From the NCBI GenBank assembly GCA_036513315.1, contig DATBZF010000111.1, positions 1-9,925 of the forward strand: a DNA stretch of 9,925 bases. Direction: 5' to 3'. The position numbers and the translations under genes are program-made. The stretch's first letter is position 1. Each line of letters opens with the position of its first letter. Source of the stretch: Roseiarcus sp036513315. GTDB taxonomy: Bacteria > Pseudomonadota > Alphaproteobacteria > Rhizobiales > Beijerinckiaceae. Under the pieces are notes generated by a model. The model saw nothing but the letters and a program-made list of their open reading frames with translations. It was not told the origin of the DNA and searched no databases. Positions 7,861-9,925 of this stretch are shown here, piece by piece.

Positions 7861-8255
7861 AGCCGTTCTTCGACACCAACATCCTCGTCTACGCCCAACA
7901 ATCCGGCGCCCGTGGCGCGCGGGCGCGCGAACTTGTGGCCGAGGGCGGCGTCGTCAACGTTCAGGTGCTGAACGAACTCGCCAATGTGCTCCGCAAGAAA
8001 CTCAAGCGTGACTGGCCGGAGGTTTTCGACGTGCTCGCGGATGTGCGCGACGCTTTGGACCCGCCGCTGCCGCTGACCGCCGAAACTCACGAGGCGGGGC
8101 TCGCCCTGGCGTGCGATCACGGCGTGGCCTTTTACGATGCGCTCATCGTCGTCGCCGCGCGGGATGCGGGATGCGCGACGCTCTACAGCGAGGATTTGCA
8201 GCACGGCCGGCGATTCGGCGACCTGACCGTGGTGAACCCGTTTTTGGCAATCTGA
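7857..8255 (+). CDS. vapC: Type II toxin, PIN-domain ribonuclease (second pair)
   Basis: A 132-residue PIN-domain protein starting at the GTG that overlaps the antitoxin stop. Active-site acids are in the expected places: D6 in FFDTNILVYA, E40 in VQVLNELANVL, D94 in VAFYDALIVVAA and D113 in LYSEDLQHGRRF. The FYDALIVVAARDAG-TLYSEDLQHG core belongs to the PIN group usually paired with AbrB-type antitoxins. The frame is open back to 7566, but that part only overlaps the antitoxin and promoter out of frame and contains nothing PIN-like, so the GTG is preferred. The toxin should cleave RNA when released from the antitoxin; its target is unknown. It shares few residues with the other PIN toxin in the window beyond the catalytic pattern, so the two pairs are not a recent duplication. 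Confidence 0.9.
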   Translation: MKPFFDTNILVYAQQSGARGARARELVAEGGVVNVQVLNELANVLRKKLKRDWPEVFDVLADVRDALDPPLPLTAETHEAGLALACDHGVAFYDALIVVAARDAGCATLYSEDLQHGRRFGDLTVVNPFLAI

Positions 8256-8270
8256 GCGCGCCGAAAGTCG

Positions 8271-8294
8271 GCGGCAGTCGCCGCTAGCCTTTTC
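8271..8294 (+). terminator. Intrinsic terminator after the second toxin gene
   Basis: GCGGC (8271-8275) and GCCGC (8280-8284) make a 5-bp stem, extendable by a G-T pair, with an AGTC loop. It is followed within a few bases by CCTTTTCC. It lies 15 bases after the toxin stop and just before the 6S RNA promoter region, where insulation would be expected. The T-run is short. Confidence 0.5.
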
Positions 8295-8319
8295 CCCACT
8301 CACCCCTTACATATGCTGC

Positions 8320-8477
8320 TGCGGAGCTGTGGGGTGCGTCAGGACACTTTTCCCCGGGGCCATACGATCCCAACGGGAGCTGTCCCTGGTCTTGTCCGTG
8401 GACTTGGCTACATGGCGCCCACCTACTTACGTAGGCGCCCGGGATCACCGTCCAACGGCCTTCGCGGCCCCGCGCTT
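8320..8477 (+). ncRNA. ssrS: 6S RNA
   Basis: 6S RNA mimics an open promoter and binds the housekeeping RNA polymerase holoenzyme when growth slows. The stretch has no open frame of note yet is rich in helices. UGUGGGG (8328-8334) can pair with CCCCGCG (8468-8474) as a closing stem, with two G-U pairs. CAGGACA (8340-8346) pairs with TGTCC-TG (8381-8388). CCTAC-TTAC-GTAGG (8422-8435) forms a hairpin. The sequence looks like alphaproteobacterial 6S as I remember it, and it lies directly upstream of the 5-formyltetrahydrofolate cyclo-ligase gene, as ssrS does before ygfA in E. coli and in many alphaproteobacteria. A TATGCT box at 8312-8317 would put the 5' end near 8324. Both ends are estimates to within about ten bases. 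Confidence 0.75.
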
Positions 8478-8498
8478 GTTCCGGAGTGATCGCCCGAG

Positions 8499-9083
8499 AT
8501 GAACCACGCCGTCAGCCGCAAGGGCGCCTTGCGTGAGGAAGCTTTGCTGCGGCGCGGCGCGCTCGGTCCCGAAATCCGCGAGATGTTTTCGAGCCGCCTT
8601 GCCGCGCAGGGCCTCGCCATCGCCCAGCGCGTCGGCCCCCGCGTCGCCTCGGCCTTCTTGCCGATCAAGGATGAACCCGACACTTTGCCGCTGCTCGCCG
8701 CGCTCGCCAACGGCGGCTTTCACACCGCGCTGCCAATCACGGTCTCGCGCGCGGCGCCGCTGACCTTCCGCCTCTGGCGGCCGGGCGATCCCACCCGCCC
8801 AGGCGCCTTGAACATTCCCGAACCGCTTGCGAGCGCCGAAATCGTCGACCCCGACCTGCTGTTCGTGCCGCTCGCCTGTTTCGACCGGCGCGGCCATCGC
8901 ATCGGCTATGGCGCCGGCCATTACGACCGCAGCTTGGAGGCTTTACGCGCGAAGGGGCCTGTCACGGCGGTCGGCGTCGCCTATAGTGCGTCGCAGGCGC
9001 CTGGCATCCCCGATGAACCCCACGATCAGCGCCTCGATTTCATCCTGACGGAGCGCGAATTGATCGATTGCGGGAAAAGCTGA
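8499..9083 (+). CDS. 5-formyltetrahydrofolate cyclo-ligase (methenyltetrahydrofolate synthetase)
   Basis: The enzyme uses ATP to turn 5-formyltetrahydrofolate into 5,10-methenyltetrahydrofolate, returning a stored folate to the one-carbon pool. The 194-residue length is typical. Family marks are the N-terminal basic helix with LREEALLRRGAL, FLPIKDEPDT (53-62), ALPIT (77-81), PDLLFVPLACFD (118-129), the phosphate-binding RIGYGAGHYDR (134-144), and the closing PDEPHDQRLDFILTE (171-185). The ATG at 8499 has GGAG 13 bases upstream, a rather long spacing, but the ATG fits the family start. It follows the 6S RNA and may be read from the same transcript, as in E. coli ssrS-ygfA. The next gene starts 4 bases after its stop, so the two are an operon. 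Confidence 0.93.
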   Translation: MNHAVSRKGALREEALLRRGALGPEIREMFSSRLAAQGLAIAQRVGPRVASAFLPIKDEPDTLPLLAALANGGFHTALPITVSRAAPLTFRLWRPGDPTRPGALNIPEPLASAEIVDPDLLFVPLACFDRRGHRIGYGAGHYDRSLEALRAKGPVTAVGVAYSASQAPGIPDEPHDQRLDFILTERELIDCGKS

Positions 9084-9087
9084 GGCG

Positions 9088-9918
9088 ATGCGGCTTCTGT
9101 TTGTCGGCGATGTCGTCGGCCGCTCCGGCCGCACGATTCTTCTCGCGCAATTGCCGTTGCTGCGCGCGCGCTGGCGGCTCGATTTCGTCATCGTCAACGG
9201 CGAGAACGCAGCCGGCGGCTTCGGCATCACCGAGGCGATCTGCGAGGAATTCCTCGACGCCGGCGCCGACGCCGTCACCCTGGGCAATCACGCTTTCGAT
9301 CAGCGCGAGGCGCTCGTCTATATCGAACGCCAGCCAAGGCTGATCCGCCCCGCCAATTTCCCGCCCGGCACGCCCGGACGCGGCGCCAATCTGATCGAGG
9401 CGGCGAGCGGCGCCAAAGTGCTGGTCGTCAATATGATGGGCCGCATCTTCATGGACGCGCTCGACGATCCCTTCGCCCGCATCGAACAGGAGCTCGCCGC
9501 CTGTCCGCTCGGCCTCGCCTGCGACGCGGCGGTGATCGACTTCCACGCCGAGGCGACCAGCGAGAAACAGGCGTTTGGCCATTTCGTCGACGGCCGCGCC
9601 AGCCTCGTGGTCGGCACCCACACCCATACGCCGAGCGCCGATCATCGCATCCTGCAAGGGGGCACGGCTTTCGCGACGGAAGCGGGCATGACCGGCGACT
9701 ATGATTCGGTGATCGGCATGGACAAGGAAGAACCTTTGCGGCGCTTCACGCGGCGCATTCCGTCCGGCCGGTTCGAGCCCGCGGGCGGCGCGGCGACGCT
9801 GAGCGGCGTGGCGGTGGAGACCGGCGCCGACGGCCTCGCGCGAAAAATCGCGCCGGTGCGCATCGGCGGCCGGCTGACGCCGGCCGAGCCGGATTTCTGG
9901 GGACCGGACAGCGCGTAG
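9088..9918 (+). CDS. YmdB/TIGR00282-family metallophosphoesterase
   Basis: A complete 276-residue calcineurin-like phosphoesterase of the YmdB family. The di-metal ligands are all visible: D8 in FVGDVVGRSGR, E39 and N40 in NGENAAGG, N67 and H68 in TLGNHAFD, H153 in DFHAEATSEK, and H178 and H180 in GTHTHTPSAD. The later GMTGDYDSVIGMDKE (200-214) is also conserved in the family. B. subtilis YmdB hydrolyses 2',3'-cyclic nucleotides and affects biofilm and motility decisions; the substrate in alphaproteobacteria is not established. The gene begins 4 bases after the cyclo-ligase stop, with GAGG overlapping that stop as ribosome site, so translation is probably coupled. In related genomes a YebC/PmpR-type gene often follows, which would lie beyond the window. 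The C-terminus ends in FWGPDSA a few bases before the window edge. Confidence 0.92.
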   Translation: MRLLFVGDVVGRSGRTILLAQLPLLRARWRLDFVIVNGENAAGGFGITEAICEEFLDAGADAVTLGNHAFDQREALVYIERQPRLIRPANFPPGTPGRGANLIEAASGAKVLVVNMMGRIFMDALDDPFARIEQELAACPLGLACDAAVIDFHAEATSEKQAFGHFVDGRASLVVGTHTHTPSADHRILQGGTAFATEAGMTGDYDSVIGMDKEEPLRRFTRRIPSGRFEPAGGAATLSGVAVETGADGLARKIAPVRIGGRLTPAEPDFWGPDSA

Positions 9919-9925
9919 CGGGTTC

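Noticed and set aside
9040..9657. Minus-strand frame of 205 codons opposite the phosphoesterase gene
   Set aside because: The metal-ligand motifs on the plus strand fix the real gene; this is its shadow.

Overview
The window is a chromosomal stretch of a GC-rich alphaproteobacterium, most likely in the Hyphomicrobiales near Beijerinckiaceae or Methylocystaceae. The reasons are the family character of Acs, class Ib aspartate aminotransferase, E. coli-type MntR, and the order 6S RNA, 5-formyltetrahydrofolate cyclo-ligase, YmdB-like phosphoesterase, which is common in that group. This placement comes from remembered family features, not from a search.

Left edge (1-437): remains of a gene for an alpha/beta-hydrolase fused to a class III adenylate/guanylate cyclase. 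The hydrolase part reads on the minus strand and runs off the window. The last 72 codons of the cyclase part read on the plus strand. The two meet head to head at about base 137, as expected if the interior of one plus-strand gene had been inverted. Next come an EVE-domain protein (438-851) and acetyl-CoA synthetase (best start a TTG at 970, end 2916).

Middle (2917-6700): acs converges on a purB (3063-4442, minus). Its product looks like adenylosuccinate lyases of high-GC Gram-positives (Microbacteriaceae-like) rather than the usual alphaproteobacterial enzyme, so transfer is suspected. An 8-bp perfect dyad sits between acs and purB with no gene start beside it. Upstream of purB lie mntR (minus), with a possible MntR operator inside its promoter, a 354-base stretch without a convincing gene, and a class Ib aspartate aminotransferase gene (minus).

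Right part (6701-8255): two divergent toxin-antitoxin pairs, back to back. The minus-strand pair is a PSK/Rv0623-type VapB with a PIN-domain VapC. The plus-strand pair is an AbrB/MazE-type antitoxin with a second, different PIN toxin. Each has overlapping stop and start codons and a clear inverted repeat ahead of the antitoxin. The plus-strand pair also has a near-consensus promoter (TTGCGA, 17 bases, TATAAT) wrapped around its palindrome, and a hairpin/T-run terminator.

Right edge (8256-9925): a 6S RNA gene, then the 5-formyltetrahydrofolate cyclo-ligase gene and, 4 bases later, the YmdB/TIGR00282-type phosphoesterase gene, which ends just inside the window. No wholly unknown multi-gene system was found. 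The points most worth a second look are the head-to-head split cyclase gene, the foreign-looking purB with the orphan dyad beside it, and the paired toxin-antitoxin loci.
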